A stretch of DNA of 51,129 nt from assembly GCA_037388885.1 (NCBI GenBank), contig JARRJS010000024.1, forward strand, positions 1 through 51,129. Reading direction: 5' to 3'. This DNA is from JARRJS01 sp037388885 (GTDB lineage Bacteria > Gemmatimonadota > Gemmatimonadetes > Longimicrobiales > RSA9). The notes under the pieces are model-generated. The model was not told where the DNA came from. It worked only from the letters and a program-made list of their open reading frames with translations, and made no database searches. A program made the translations under genes and the position numbers. This document shows, piece after piece, positions 40,574 through 49,573 of the stretch. How positions within the stretch are numbered: the stretch's first letter is position 1; the number at the start of each line of letters is the position of its first letter.

Positions 40574-42244
40574 ATGAGAGCCGCCGCCGTCGGTACCTTG
40601 TTCTTGGCCGTGTCCATGGCGACAACCGCCGCCGCCCAACAGCAGGTATTCACGCACGCCGACACGCTGCGCGGCTCTCTGACCGCGCCCGAGCGCACCT
40701 GGTGGGACGTCACGTTCTACGACCTGCACGTGGCCGTCAGCCCGGCCGACTCCAGCATCCGCGGCTACAACGCCATCACCTACCGCGTGGCGGCGCCGGC
40801 GCACGAGATGCAGATCGACCTCATGACGCCCCTCGACGTGGACAGCATGGTGCAGGATGGGCAACCCGTCGCCTTTAGAAGAGACGGCAACGCGTTCTTC
40901 GCCAGCCTCGATGAACCGCAGCCGGTGGGCGCCAGCCGCACCATCACGGTCTACTACCACGGCCGGCCGCGGGTCGCGCGCAGACCCCCCTGGGACGGCG
41001 GCTTTACCTGGGCCCAGGACAGCCTCGCCCGGCCCTGGATCGCCACGACCGACCAGGGGCTCGGCGCCAGCGCCTGGTGGCCGAACAAGGACACGCAGGC
41101 GGATGAGCCCGACAGCCAGCGCATCGCCATCACGGTGCCCGACCCGCTCATCGACGTGTCCAACGGCCGGCTCCGCTCCACGACCCACAACGCGGACGGC
41201 ACTACGACGTACGAGTGGTTCGTCACCGAGCCCATCAACAACTACGACGTCGCCGTCAACGCCGGCTACTACACCCACTTCAGCGACGTCCACCAGGGCG
41301 AGAACGGCAAGCTGACGCTCGACTACTGGCCGCTCTCCTATCACCTGGAGGCCGCGAAGCGGCAGTTCACCCAGGTCAAGTCCATGCTGAAATGTTACGA
41401 GCACTGGTTCGGCCCGTATCCCTGGTACCCGGACGGGTACAAGCTCATCGAGGCACCGCACAACGGCATGGAGCACCAGAGCGGCATCGCCTACGGCAAC
41501 GGCTACGCCAACGGCTACCGCGGCCGCGATGTCTCGGGCACCGGGCTGGGCATGAAGTTCGACTTCATCATCGTGCACGAGAGCGCCCACGAGTGGTTCG
41601 GCAACAACATCACGTCGAAAGACCTGGCCGACATGTGGGTGCACGAGAGCTTCGCCAACTACGCGGAAGGCCTCTACACCGAGTGCCGCTGGGGCAAGCA
41701 GGCGGGCGCCGAGTACATCATCGGCAGCCGGCGCGGTATCCGGAACGACCGGCCCATCATACCCGCCTACGGAGTGAACGCCGAGGGCTCCGGCGACATG
41801 TACTACAAGGGCGGCAGCATGCTGCACACCATCCGCCAGATCATCGGCAACGACTCCACCTGGCGCATCATCCTGCGCGGCCTGAATCACACGTTCTGGC
41901 ACCAGACCGTCACCGGCGCGCAGGTCGAGGCGTACATCAGCGACAAGGCAGGCATCGACCTGTCGAAGGTGTTCCAGCAGTACCTGACCACGACCATGGT
42001 GCCGACGCTGGAGTACCGCATCCGCGGCGACACGCTGGCCTACCGCTGGACCGACGTCGTGCCCGGATTCGACATGCCCGTCGCCGTCAACGTCTCGGAC
42101 GACGGCTACACCGCGATCCGACCGTCCGAGCAGTGGCAGACGATTCGCATCCATCTGAAGGACCCGACGGATTTCAAGGTAGACCCCGATTACTACGTGG
42201 TCGCCCGGAACGCGACCGTGACGGACGGAAAGGCAGGACCCTGA
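40574..42244 (+). CDS. Exported M1 family metallopeptidase
   Basis: 556 residues: a signal peptide (AAAVGTLFLAVSMATTAAAQ), an N-terminal beta domain, and the thermolysin-like core with the zinc site HESAHEWFGN plus downstream Glu (WVHESFANYAE), and the exopeptidase-type motif in the family position (HNGMEHQSG; GxMEN-like). The C-terminal domain is short, as in compact bacterial M1 enzymes. It should trim N-terminal residues from peptides in the periplasm. It sits four bases after cysK, and its TGA overlaps the ATG of the next gene (ATGA-type TGATG). Confidence 0.9.
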   Translation: MRAAAVGTLFLAVSMATTAAAQQQVFTHADTLRGSLTAPERTWWDVTFYDLHVAVSPADSSIRGYNAITYRVAAPAHEMQIDLMTPLDVDSMVQDGQPVAFRRDGNAFFASLDEPQPVGASRTITVYYHGRPRVARRPPWDGGFTWAQDSLARPWIATTDQGLGASAWWPNKDTQADEPDSQRIAITVPDPLIDVSNGRLRSTTHNADGTTTYEWFVTEPINNYDVAVNAGYYTHFSDVHQGENGKLTLDYWPLSYHLEAAKRQFTQVKSMLKCYEHWFGPYPWYPDGYKLIEAPHNGMEHQSGIAYGNGYANGYRGRDVSGTGLGMKFDFIIVHESAHEWFGNNITSKDLADMWVHESFANYAEGLYTECRWGKQAGAEYIIGSRRGIRNDRPIIPAYGVNAEGSGDMYYKGGSMLHTIRQIIGNDSTWRIILRGLNHTFWHQTVTGAQVEAYISDKAGIDLSKVFQQYLTTTMVPTLEYRIRGDTLAYRWTDVVPGFDMPVAVNVSDDGYTAIRPSEQWQTIRIHLKDPTDFKVDPDYYVVARNATVTDGKAGP

Positions 42245-43671
42245 TGCGCGTGAAGCTGTTGCTGTCGGTTCTCGTGGCCCTGGCCGCCTGCGCCAACGGC
42301 GCGGGCCCGGAGCCGGTCTCCGGCCAGGAGCCCTCACATCGGGACTGGCTCCGCTTCGGGGTGGACGTGGGCCGGTCCAGCGTCTTCGACTCCGCCACCG
42401 GCATCACCGCGGCCAATCTCGACTCGCTCCAGCGGCAGCAGGTGACCATCGACGGCACCGTCGACGCATCGCCGATCTACCTCCACGGCGTACCGGTCAA
42501 CGGCGCCACACACAACGCCTTCTTCGTCACCACCACGTACGGCAAGACGCTGGCAATCGACGCCGACGACGGCACCGTCCTGTGGACGTACACGCCCGCC
42601 AGCTACGGCTCCCTGGCCGGCACTTATCGCATCACCACCGCCACGCCCGTCGCCGACCCGGATCGCAGCGCCATCTACGCCGCCTCGCCCGACGGCAACA
42701 TCCAGAAACTGGCCGTCGCCGACGGACACGTGCTCTGGACCACCCCCATCACGAAGCTGCCGGCACGGGAGAAGATCGCGTCGTCGCTCAATTACCTTGG
42801 CGGACGCGTCATCGCCACCACCGGCGGGTACATCGGTGACGCGCCACCGTACCAGGGCCATGTGGCCATTCTCGACGCCGCCAGCGGCAACCTGCTGCAC
42901 GTGTGGAACGCCCTCTGCAGCGACCGCGCCGGGTTGATCGATCCATCGTCCTGCCCCCAGAGCGACGCCGCCATCTGGGGGCGTGCCGGCGCCGTCATCG
43001 ACTCCGCCAGTGGCAACATCTTCGTCGCCACGGGCAACGCCACCTGGGACGGCAGCACGTACTGGGGCGACGCCACCCTCGAGCTGGATCCGGACGCCAC
43101 TGGCATCGTCGGCAACTACACACCGTCCAATACACAGACCCTGAACCAGCAGGACCTGGATCTGGGCTCCACCTCGCCCGTGCTCCTCGGCTCGGGGCTG
43201 CTGGCCCAGGGCGGCAAGGATGGCAAGATCCGGCTGCTCAGCATCCAGCGCATGCAAGGCACCACGCCACACCAGGACGACGAGCTCCAGGTCGTATCCA
43301 CGCCCTCGGGCACGGACCTGTTCACCGCGCCCGCCGTCCTCCACACCGATTCCGTCACCTGGCTGTTCGCCGCCGACAACGGCGGCACCGCCGCGTGGAC
43401 CCTCAGCGGCGGCACGCTCCACCCGGCCTGGAGCAACAGCACGGGCGGCACGAGCCCCGTCGTCGCCGGCGGACTGCTCTACGTCTACGATCCCCACGGC
43501 GGGCTCCACGTCTACGAGCCCCAGACCGGCCAGTCCATCGCCACGCTGGATTGTGGCTCGGGCCACTGGAACAGCCCCATCGTCGTCGACGGCCGTATCG
43601 CCCTGCCCGAAGGCAACGCAAACCATCACGCCACCAGCGGCGTGCTCGACATCTGGCGCCTGCCCTCGTAG
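42244..43671 (+). CDS. PQQ-like beta-propeller lipoprotein
   Basis: 475 residues. A lipoprotein signal ends LVALAAC, with Cys about residue 16 as the lipid site. Repeats of the PQQ/BamB-like type follow (TLAIDADDGTVLWTY, IQKLAVADGHVLWTT, LYVYDPHGGLHVYE, QSIATLDCGSGHW), forming an eight-bladed-type propeller. No PQQ-binding or dehydrogenase catalytic residues are obvious, so it may be structural or bind a ligand. Its start overlaps the M1 peptidase stop, and a strong hairpin follows its own stop at 43675-43701. Confidence 0.82.
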   Translation: MRVKLLLSVLVALAACANGAGPEPVSGQEPSHRDWLRFGVDVGRSSVFDSATGITAANLDSLQRQQVTIDGTVDASPIYLHGVPVNGATHNAFFVTTTYGKTLAIDADDGTVLWTYTPASYGSLAGTYRITTATPVADPDRSAIYAASPDGNIQKLAVADGHVLWTTPITKLPAREKIASSLNYLGGRVIATTGGYIGDAPPYQGHVAILDAASGNLLHVWNALCSDRAGLIDPSSCPQSDAAIWGRAGAVIDSASGNIFVATGNATWDGSTYWGDATLELDPDATGIVGNYTPSNTQTLNQQDLDLGSTSPVLLGSGLLAQGGKDGKIRLLSIQRMQGTTPHQDDELQVVSTPSGTDLFTAPAVLHTDSVTWLFAADNGGTAAWTLSGGTLHPAWSNSTGGTSPVVAGGLLYVYDPHGGLHVYEPQTGQSIATLDCGSGHWNSPIVVDGRIALPEGNANHHATSGVLDIWRLPS

Positions 43672-43674
43672 GGC

Positions 43675-43701
43675 GCCACGGTGGCCCCCGGCCACCGTGG
43701 C
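43675..43701 (+). terminator. Strong hairpin after the cysK-M1-propeller operon
   Basis: GCCACGGTGGCC (43675-43686) and GGCCACCGTGGC (43690-43701) pair over 12 bp with a CCC loop, starting four bases after the stop codon. No T-run follows, which is common for high-GC genomes; it probably ends transcription of the cysK operon. Confidence 0.65.
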
Positions 43702-43862
43702 TGCAGGTGGCAGGTAGTAGCTTCGGGGGCGCGGCTGAACCACCGGCAACGCCGATCACACCGCGAACCCGACGGGCCGACGCGACGAACGTTGTGCGTT
43801 GGCGGGCAACCGAACCACCCGGCGAACACAGCCACTGCCACCTGCTACCTGCAAGCCGACGC
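43701..43862. repeat. Inverted CAGGTRG-type repeats in an intergenic stretch
   Basis: CTGCAGGTGGCAGGTAG (43701-43717) recurs inverted near 43838-43858 (minus strand TTGCAGGTAGCAGGTGGCAG). The roughly 120 bases between have no credible gene. This 376-bp gap (43672-44047) otherwise holds the terminator hairpin and the TetR promoter region. The repeats could be ends of a small decayed element, or a simple-sequence repeat. Confidence 0.45.
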
Positions 43863-43888
43863 GGCCGCGAGCCGCGGCAGCGCCCCCC

Positions 43889-43921
43889 CTTGACACCCGG
43901 TGTAGTATTCTACCGTTCGGT
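43889..43921 (+). promoter_or_regulatory. Promoter region and TetR-type operator of the efflux operon
   Basis: A perfect -35 hexamer TTGACA lies at 43889-43894. Fifteen to seventeen bases on is TACCGTTCGGTA (43910-43921), a 12-bp palindrome of TACCG-N2-CGGTA type typical of TetR/AcrR operators, covering the -10 position. No good -10 hexamer is visible. The divergence in sequence from the operators at 32713 and 32792 implies that the two TetR paralogues recognise different sites. Confidence 0.6.
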
Positions 43922-44047
43922 AACTTACCCGTCGTGAAGTCCCTTGTGGGCGGCGCGGTCCTTGCGTCATGCCCCGCCATACGCTCGCATACGTCTGGGT
44001 AGATTGGCCGGAGTAATCAGTCACCTCATCGCCGAAGGGGAACGCCG

Positions 44048-44683
44048 ATGACGGCAGATGGCGTCCGGTGGAAGCGAAGGCCGGATGAACGACCGCACGA
44101 ATTGCTGGAGGCGGCACTGAACGTGTTTGCGGAGCGGGGGTACAGCGCGACGCGTCTGGAGGAAGTGGCGGCGGCGGCGGGCGTGTCGAAGGGTGCGATC
44201 TACCACTATTTCGACGGCAAGGATGACCTGCTCCGCAAGGCGCTGCAGAGCCGGATCGATTCCATCATGGAGGATCTGTGCGCGGAGCTGGGCGAGACGA
44301 CGCGCCCGGTCTCGGCGAAGCTGCGGTTCGTGTTGCGGGAGGTTTGGAATCGCTGGATTACGCCGGAATGGGGTCGAGTGTTCCTGCTGTTGATCGGCGA
44401 AGTGGGCACGCAGCTGCCGGCGCTGTTCGAGGCGTGGGCGCGGGAGGGTCCGATCCGGGGCTGGTCGCTCATCGAGCAGCTGATCGACGAAGGCAAGGAG
44501 GCGGGTGAGTTCCGGCCGGACGTCGACGCGAAGGTGGCGGGTCGACTGATCACGTCGGGTCTGGCGTGGCAGGCAGTGCTTCACATCCACATGGATCTGC
44601 AGAGGCTGGATCCGTGCGAGCCGGATCGGATTTTCGACTCGTCGGTGGAAATCTTCATGGAAGGTCTGAAGCACCGCGGTTGA
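44048..44683 (+). CDS. TetR/AcrR family regulator of the efflux operon
   Basis: 211 residues. The helix-turn-helix is FAERGYSATRLEEVAAAAGVSKGAIYHYFDGKDDLL, followed by an all-helical ligand domain. The second half (TPEWGRVFLLLIGEVGTQLPALFEAW, then CEPDRIFDSSVEIFMEGL) matches the TetR at 32841 residue for residue in many places, so they are paralogues. ATG 44048 is preceded by GAAGGGGAA. It is first in the EmrA-EmrB-TolC operon, suggesting autoregulation through the palindrome at 43910 and induction by a toxic compound. Confidence 0.9.
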   Translation: MTADGVRWKRRPDERPHELLEAALNVFAERGYSATRLEEVAAAAGVSKGAIYHYFDGKDDLLRKALQSRIDSIMEDLCAELGETTRPVSAKLRFVLREVWNRWITPEWGRVFLLLIGEVGTQLPALFEAWAREGPIRGWSLIEQLIDEGKEAGEFRPDVDAKVAGRLITSGLAWQAVLHIHMDLQRLDPCEPDRIFDSSVEIFMEGLKHRG

Positions 44684-44757
44684 CGGTGCGGAATGCGACA
44701 GGCGTTTTCGGCGGGTGACCGTCGGAGGGTTCAGGAAGAGAAGAGAGGAACGTGGGC

Positions 44758-45771
44758 ATGGCGGAGAATCAGGACACGAAGAACGGCGGCGGCGCGCCGC
44801 CGGGCGGTGCGAGTGGTGCGCCTGGTGCGAGTCCCGGGGCCGGCCGTCCCAACGGGAAGCGGCGTGGCAGGAAAGGCGTCCTCATCCCCCTTCTCATCCT
44901 GGTCGCATTGGCGTTACTGGGAGGCGGATACTGGTACGTAAGGCTGCGGGGCGTCATCTCGACGGACGACGCCTACGTGGATGGGGACCGCGTCGCGGTG
45001 AGCACGAAGGTGTCGGGACGCATTACGATGCTGGGCACGGACGAGGGCGACACGGTGCAGGCGGGCCAGCTTCTGGTCCAGCTGGATGATTCGGATTTGC
45101 AGGCGCGCGAGGCGGAGACGAAGACGGGTCTGGCCCTGGCGCAGGAGAACGTGAAACTGGCGGCGGCCCGCCTGTCTCAGGCGAGCGACGACTACAAGCG
45201 GGCGGAGGTGCAGTTCAAGGGGCACGCAGTGAGCCAGGAAGCGCTGGACCACGCCCGCACGGCCCTGACCATGGCTCGCGTACAGCACTCCATCGCGTTG
45301 GCCCAGGTCGAGAAAGCGCGCGCGGCACTGAACACGGTGGAAACGCAGATCCAGGACACGCGGGTGGATGCGCCGTCGTATGGCGTGGTCGCGAAACGCT
45401 GGGTGCTGCCGGGCGATGTCGTACAGCCGGGCCAGCCGATCTTCACGTTATACGACCTGAAGAACGTCTGGGTCACGGCCAACTTCGAGGAAACGAAGCT
45501 GGCATCGATTCCGGTGGGCGCCGTGGTGGACATCTCGGTGGACGCGTTCCCGCGCCACCACTTCGTGGGCCGTGTGGTGCGCCTGGGCGCGGCCACGGCG
45601 TCACAGTTCTCGCTGATCCCGCCGAACAACGCGTCGGGCAACTTCACCAAGGTCACCCAGCGTGTGCCCGTCCGCATCTCCATCGCCCCCCAGTCGAACA
45701 CGGGTGACGATCCGCCGACGCTGCTCCCCGGCATGTCGGTGGAGGTGACCGTGCGGCATCCGGCGAAGTAG
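44758..45771 (+). CDS. EmrA/HlyD-type efflux periplasmic adaptor
   Basis: 337 residues. A Gly/Pro-rich cytoplasmic N-terminus leads to one membrane span (VLIPLLILVALALLGGGYWYV). Then come the first lipoyl half (TDDAYVDGDRVAVSTKVSGRI), a coiled-coil hairpin (about 110-195), the second half (DTRVDAPSYGVVAKRWVLPGD) and the beta-barrel (NVWVTANFEETKL). It links the inner-membrane pump to TolC. ATG 44758 is used rather than GTG 44752, which is closer to the ribosome site GAGAGGAA; either is possible. Twelve bases precede the EmrB gene. Confidence 0.9.
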   Translation: MAENQDTKNGGGAPPGGASGAPGASPGAGRPNGKRRGRKGVLIPLLILVALALLGGGYWYVRLRGVISTDDAYVDGDRVAVSTKVSGRITMLGTDEGDTVQAGQLLVQLDDSDLQAREAETKTGLALAQENVKLAAARLSQASDDYKRAEVQFKGHAVSQEALDHARTALTMARVQHSIALAQVEKARAALNTVETQIQDTRVDAPSYGVVAKRWVLPGDVVQPGQPIFTLYDLKNVWVTANFEETKLASIPVGAVVDISVDAFPRHHFVGRVVRLGAATASQFSLIPPNNASGNFTKVTQRVPVRISIAPQSNTGDDPPTLLPGMSVEVTVRHPAK

Positions 45772-45782
45772 GGTCCGCGGCG

Positions 45783-47250
45783 ATGCCCGAGCGGACCCAT
45801 TTCCGGGAATCGCTGGTCGAGCGATTCCCCGCGCTGGATCCCAGCCACGACACGTACCGCTGGATCGTGCTGGCCACGGTCATGATCGGCACGTTCATGG
45901 CCGTGTTGGATGCCACCATCGTGAACGTGGCGCTGCCGAAGCTGATGGCCACGTTCGGCGTGTCGGTGGACCGGGTGGAGTGGATCCTGACGGCGTACCT
46001 GCTGATCTTCGCCGTCATGCTGCCGTCCTCGGGGTGGATGGCCGACCACTGGGGCTACAAGCGCATGTTCATGGCCGGGCTGCTGCTCTTCACGTCCGGG
46101 TCGTTCCTGTGCAGCCTGGCGGGCAACTTCGATATCCTGATCGCGTTCCGGGTGCTCCAGGGTGCCGGCGCCGGGTTCCTGATGCCGGTGGGCATGGCGA
46201 TCATCACGCGGGAGTTCCCGCCGGAGAAGCGGGGGATCGCGCTGGGGTTCTGGTCGGTGGCCGCATCGGCCTCCGTGTCCCTGGGCCCTACGCTGGGCGG
46301 CTACCTCATCGACCGGTTCGCGTGGAACACCATCTTCGACGTGAATGTGCCCGTGGGCATCGCCGGGCTCCTTGTGAGCTTCATCGTGTTGCGCGAGCAC
46401 AAGCCGGCGCCGGAAGGCGGCTTCGACATCGTCGGGTTCCTGTCGCTGACGGTCGGCCTGACGGCGCTGCTGTTGGCGCTGTCCAGCGGCAACTCGGCGT
46501 GGAACACGGGCGGCTGGACCTCCAACTTCATCCTGGCGTGCTTCGCCCTCGCGGTGCTGGGCCTGGGCCTGTTCCTCATCGCCGAGTTCAACGTCCAGCA
46601 CCCACTCATCAAGATCAAGCTGTTCGAAAACTTCAATTTCGCCGTCAGCAACGCGGTGCTGTTCATCTTCGGTCTGGGCATGTTCGGCGCGAACTTCCTG
46701 GTGCCCATCTACCTCCAGAACTCCCTGGACTACACGCCGTTCCAGGCCGGGTTGGTGTTCCTGCCAGTGGGGTTGCTGCTAGCCGTGACGGCACCCTTCG
46801 CTGGTATGTTCGCTGACAAGTCCGATGCGCGTATCCCGGTGGTGCTCGGGCTGTTGTTGCTGGCGTTCAGCTTCTACAAGTTCAGCTTCCTGTCGCTGTT
46901 CTCCATGAAGGCCCAGATCCTGTTTCCGCTCTACTTGCGGGGCATCGCCATGGGCCTGCTGTTCTCGCCCCTGACCACCATTGCCATCTCGGACATCGCC
47001 AACAGGCAGATGGCGCAGGCGTCGGGCCTCATCAACGTGATCCGGCAGGTGGGCGGCAGCTTCGGCGTGGCACGCCGCTACGCATGCCAAGGTCCTGCTC
47101 TTCTCGTTCGTGCAACAACAGGCGTTCGTGAGCGCCATCGACGACGTGTTCATCCTGGCCGGCATCGTGGTGCTGGTGGCCACGGTGCCGGTCTTCTTCC
47201 TGCGCTCGCACCACGCCAACAAGGAGAACCGGCCCGCGCTGACCGACTGA
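45783..47250 (+). pseudogene. EmrB/DHA2-type drug:H+ antiporter, internal deletion plus frameshift
   Basis: The first 430 residues form a 14-helix MFS pump of the DHA2 family with the motif-A like GWMADHWGYKRM and motif-C like GAGAGFLMPVG. The frame reads normally to MAQASGLINVIRQVGGSFGVA (about 47078), then breaks. The C-terminus continues in another frame as HAKVLLFSFVQQQAFVSAIDD, a last membrane span (VFILAGIVVLVATVPVFFL) and a stop at 47250. About 50-60 residues normally lie between these parts, including one membrane segment. The original frame stays open to 48020 as shadow over tolC. Decay or an assembly error; the flanking adaptor and TolC genes are intact. Confidence 0.8.
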
Positions 47251-47280
47251 AGCGGGCCTGGAGCAGAGAAAGGTTGGGAT

Positions 47281-48642
47281 ATGAAGGGAATATTCACGCT
47301 GGTGCTGGCCGCTTGCGCCGTTCCTGCGGCGCTCGCCGCGACACAGCTCCCCGGCTCGCTGGCCGGGCAGTGGGTGCCGCCTGCCGCACAGACGGCCGCT
47401 GGCGCCGGGCAGGGCGACTCCCTGACCGTGCAGCAGGCCGTGGCACGAGTCATCGCCAATCATCCGGCCGTGCGGGAGGCCAGCCAGGGCGTCGCGGTCT
47501 CTCGCGCACGCGTCGAGGAGCGCCAGACCGCGTTCTCCCCCGTCGTGGCGGCCGAGGGCCTGTACTCCCGCATCGGTCCGGTGGAGAAGCTGGACTTCCA
47601 GGGCGAATCGTTCGCGCTCTATCCGGCGAACAATTACAACGCGAACGTCTCGCTCCGCCACACGCTCTACGACTGGGGCCGGCGGCAAGCGGCGGTGGAC
47701 CAGGCCCGCACCATGGAGAAAGGCGCCACCGAGAACGTGGAGCTGGTGAAGTCGCGCCTCGCCTACCGGACCATCGGCGCGTTCTACGCCATCATCTTCC
47801 TACGGGACAACATCGCCGTCCAGGACGAGGAGATCGCGGCGCTCCAGAAGCACCTCGACATCACCCAGGAGAAGGTCCGCAGCGGCACTGCCACGAACTT
47901 CGAGGTCCTGACCACGCAGGTACGCATTGCGACGGCGAAGAGTCAACGCGTGGACCTGGTGGACGCCCTCGAGGAGCAGACCATCGCCCTGCGCCAGCTC
48001 ATGGGCGCACCCGACGATGAGCCGCTCAACCCGGCGGGCGACTTCATGGCGGACACCAGCGCCGTCAACGCCGATTCCCTAGTCGCGCTGGCCCTGAGCC
48101 AGCGGCCGGAGCTCACGCTGGCGAGGAACGCGGTGACCACCGCGCAGGCCCAGACCCACCTGGCCTCCCTCGGGGACCGGCCGGCCCTGAACCTCGACGT
48201 CACGGTCGGCGGCAAGAACGGCTACATCCCCAACCTGAACGAGATCAAGCCCAACTTCGTGGCCGCGATGGCGTTCCAGTTCCCCATCTTCGACGGCCAC
48301 CTCACGCGCACGCGGGTCAGTGAGTCCGAGGCGGCCGTGCAGGCGGCCCAGGCGCGTGTGTTGAGCCTGCAACGCCAGGTCACGACCGAGGTGCGACAGG
48401 CGACCGCGGCCGTGCAGGCCAGCATGGACAAGATCCGGGCATCACAGCTCCAGGTGCAGCAGGCTCAGGCCGCTCTCGAGCTCGCCCGCACCCGCTATCA
48501 GGCTGGTGTCATCACCAACCTGGACATCCTGGACGCCGAGACATCGCTCTCCGGGGCAAGGCTCATGGAGCTTCGGGCGCGCTACGCCCTGGTCCAGAGC
48601 CGTTACAGGCTCCGTCAGGCGGTGGGGCAGAAGGTCTGGTGA
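47281..48642 (+). CDS. TolC-type outer membrane efflux protein
   Basis: 453 residues. A signal peptide (GIFTLVLAACAVPAALA) precedes two repeats of the OEP fold: SLTVQQAVARVIANHPAVREA opens the first and DSLVALALSQRPELTLARNAV the second. Each repeat has long helices and beta strands (LRHTLYDWGRR; AMAFQFPIFDGHLTRTRV). It forms the outer-membrane duct of the EmrAB-TolC pump. ATG 47281 lies 30 bases after the EmrB stop, with GAGAAAGG upstream. A strong hairpin follows at 48711-48749. Confidence 0.9.
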   Translation: MKGIFTLVLAACAVPAALAATQLPGSLAGQWVPPAAQTAAGAGQGDSLTVQQAVARVIANHPAVREASQGVAVSRARVEERQTAFSPVVAAEGLYSRIGPVEKLDFQGESFALYPANNYNANVSLRHTLYDWGRRQAAVDQARTMEKGATENVELVKSRLAYRTIGAFYAIIFLRDNIAVQDEEIAALQKHLDITQEKVRSGTATNFEVLTTQVRIATAKSQRVDLVDALEEQTIALRQLMGAPDDEPLNPAGDFMADTSAVNADSLVALALSQRPELTLARNAVTTAQAQTHLASLGDRPALNLDVTVGGKNGYIPNLNEIKPNFVAAMAFQFPIFDGHLTRTRVSESEAAVQAAQARVLSLQRQVTTEVRQATAAVQASMDKIRASQLQVQQAQAALELARTRYQAGVITNLDILDAETSLSGARLMELRARYALVQSRYRLRQAVGQKVW

Positions 48643-48710
48643 TTCGGGATCGGATTCGAGGAATGCCAGTCCGAATTTGACTCTGGAGATCCAGGGTCGG
48701 AGTCGAGACG

Positions 48711-48749
48711 ACGGTGGTCGGCGAGCCAGGGGTGCCCGCCGACCACCGT
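48711..48749. terminator. Bidirectional hairpin between tolC and the SatP-like gene
   Basis: ACGGTGGTCGGCG (48711-48723) and CGCCGACCACCGT (48737-48749) form a perfect 13-bp stem with a 13-base loop between convergent genes. No long T-run follows on either strand. The rest of the gap (48643-48852) shows no gene. Confidence 0.65.
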
Positions 48750-48852
48750 TCTGAAGGAAACGTCATCCGGCGGTGCGTCGCCCGCGTCGACCACGTCTTG
48801 CGACGCCGGCGAACGCACGCGTCATGACGCCCCGGGAACGCTTCTCAGCAGA

Positions 48853-49425
48853 TCAGGGCATTGCCGTCCCACCCCCCATACCGCCCGCCGGCGCCGCTTT
48901 CTGACCGCCACCCATCTGGCCGAACGCGGAAGCCGCAGCCCAGAACGCCGCCAGGGCGGTGACCAGCCCGATATAGCCGCTCAACACCATCCAGAACCTG
49001 CCGCCCGCCCAGCCACCGATGGCGGAGGCGACGTACGCCAGCGTCACGCCGATGCTGAGCAGCACGACAGGCATTCCGAGAGCGGACCGGAGCGCGGCCG
49101 CGAACAGCAGGAAGCTCACCAGCGCGATCGTGATGTCGTACCAGGCGCCGTAGGCACTCATTCCCATCATGCCCGTTTCCATGCTGGTCTTGTACCCCAT
49201 GATGAGGGCCCACCAGAAAAGGAAGAAGACCGCATGCCACGCCTCTCCGCGCAGGAACGACGCCAACGCCACGATGAGCAGTGCCAGCGCCGAAAACACG
49301 ACCACGCCGTGCATCACTGCAGTGTCCGGCGTGTACCATCCGGCGCTCACCATGGAGCTCATCCATGCAATGATGGCGAAAGCGGAGAACCCGAGAGCCT
49401 TCGCGTCCGCTACACGATCACCCAT
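48853..49425 (-). CDS. SatP/YaaH-type (GPR1/FUN34) transporter
   Basis: 190 residues with six membrane spans. The opening DAKALGFSAFAIIAWMSSMVSAGW corresponds to the NPxPLGL-type start of the acetate/succinate transporter family; a stretch FFLFWWALIMGYK and a Gly/Met-rich C-terminal tail (GGGQKAAPAGGMGGGTAMP) follow. It probably carries acetate or another small monocarboxylate or dicarboxylate; the substrate is uncertain. It is highly similar to the gene at 49574, so the two are a recent tandem duplication. GGGAGG precedes ATG 49425. Confidence 0.78.
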   Translation of the reverse strand: MGDRVADAKALGFSAFAIIAWMSSMVSAGWYTPDTAVMHGVVVFSALALLIVALASFLRGEAWHAVFFLFWWALIMGYKTSMETGMMGMSAYGAWYDITIALVSFLLFAAALRSALGMPVVLLSIGVTLAYVASAIGGWAGGRFWMVLSGYIGLVTALAAFWAAASAFGQMGGGQKAAPAGGMGGGTAMP

Positions 49426-49440
49426 GACCTTACCTCCCTT

Positions 49441-49500
49441 GCATCGAGGACGACGTCATGGCTGCCCTGGCGCCCGCCGGGGGTCATGGCGCCGGCAATG
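49441..49500 (-). promoter_or_regulatory. Conserved 60-bp leader of the first SatP-like gene
   Basis: This interval matches 50179-50238, upstream of the paralogue, at 57 of 60 positions, with all differences being transitions, while the 3' flanks between here and the -10 elements diverge. On the minus strand it includes GGCGCC and a later GGCGCC that can pair around CCCCCGG, followed by AGGGCAGCCATG. It lies between the promoter and the ribosome site, so a structured RNA leader is possible. A short frame (MTSSSMQGR) starts within it. Confidence 0.6.
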
Positions 49501-49521
49501 CTTTAACAACGAGATAATTAC

Positions 49522-49550
49522 TATATGCGGCGTGGGCATCCGTCACTCAA
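49522..49550 (-). promoter_or_regulatory. Promoter of the first SatP-like gene
   Basis: On the minus strand, TTGAGT (49545-49550), 17 bases, then CATATA (49522-49527) within CATATAGTAA. ACGTCACGCTTGAGTG includes and precedes the -35. The same arrangement with the same spacing lies at 50260-50288. Confidence 0.65.
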
Positions 49551-49573
49551 GCGTGACGTCGAGGGCCATGGCG

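Noticed and set aside
47079..48020. Frame continuing past EmrB over tolC
   Set aside because: Arg/Gly-rich shadow of tolC; the EmrB C-terminal helices are in another frame and end at 47250.
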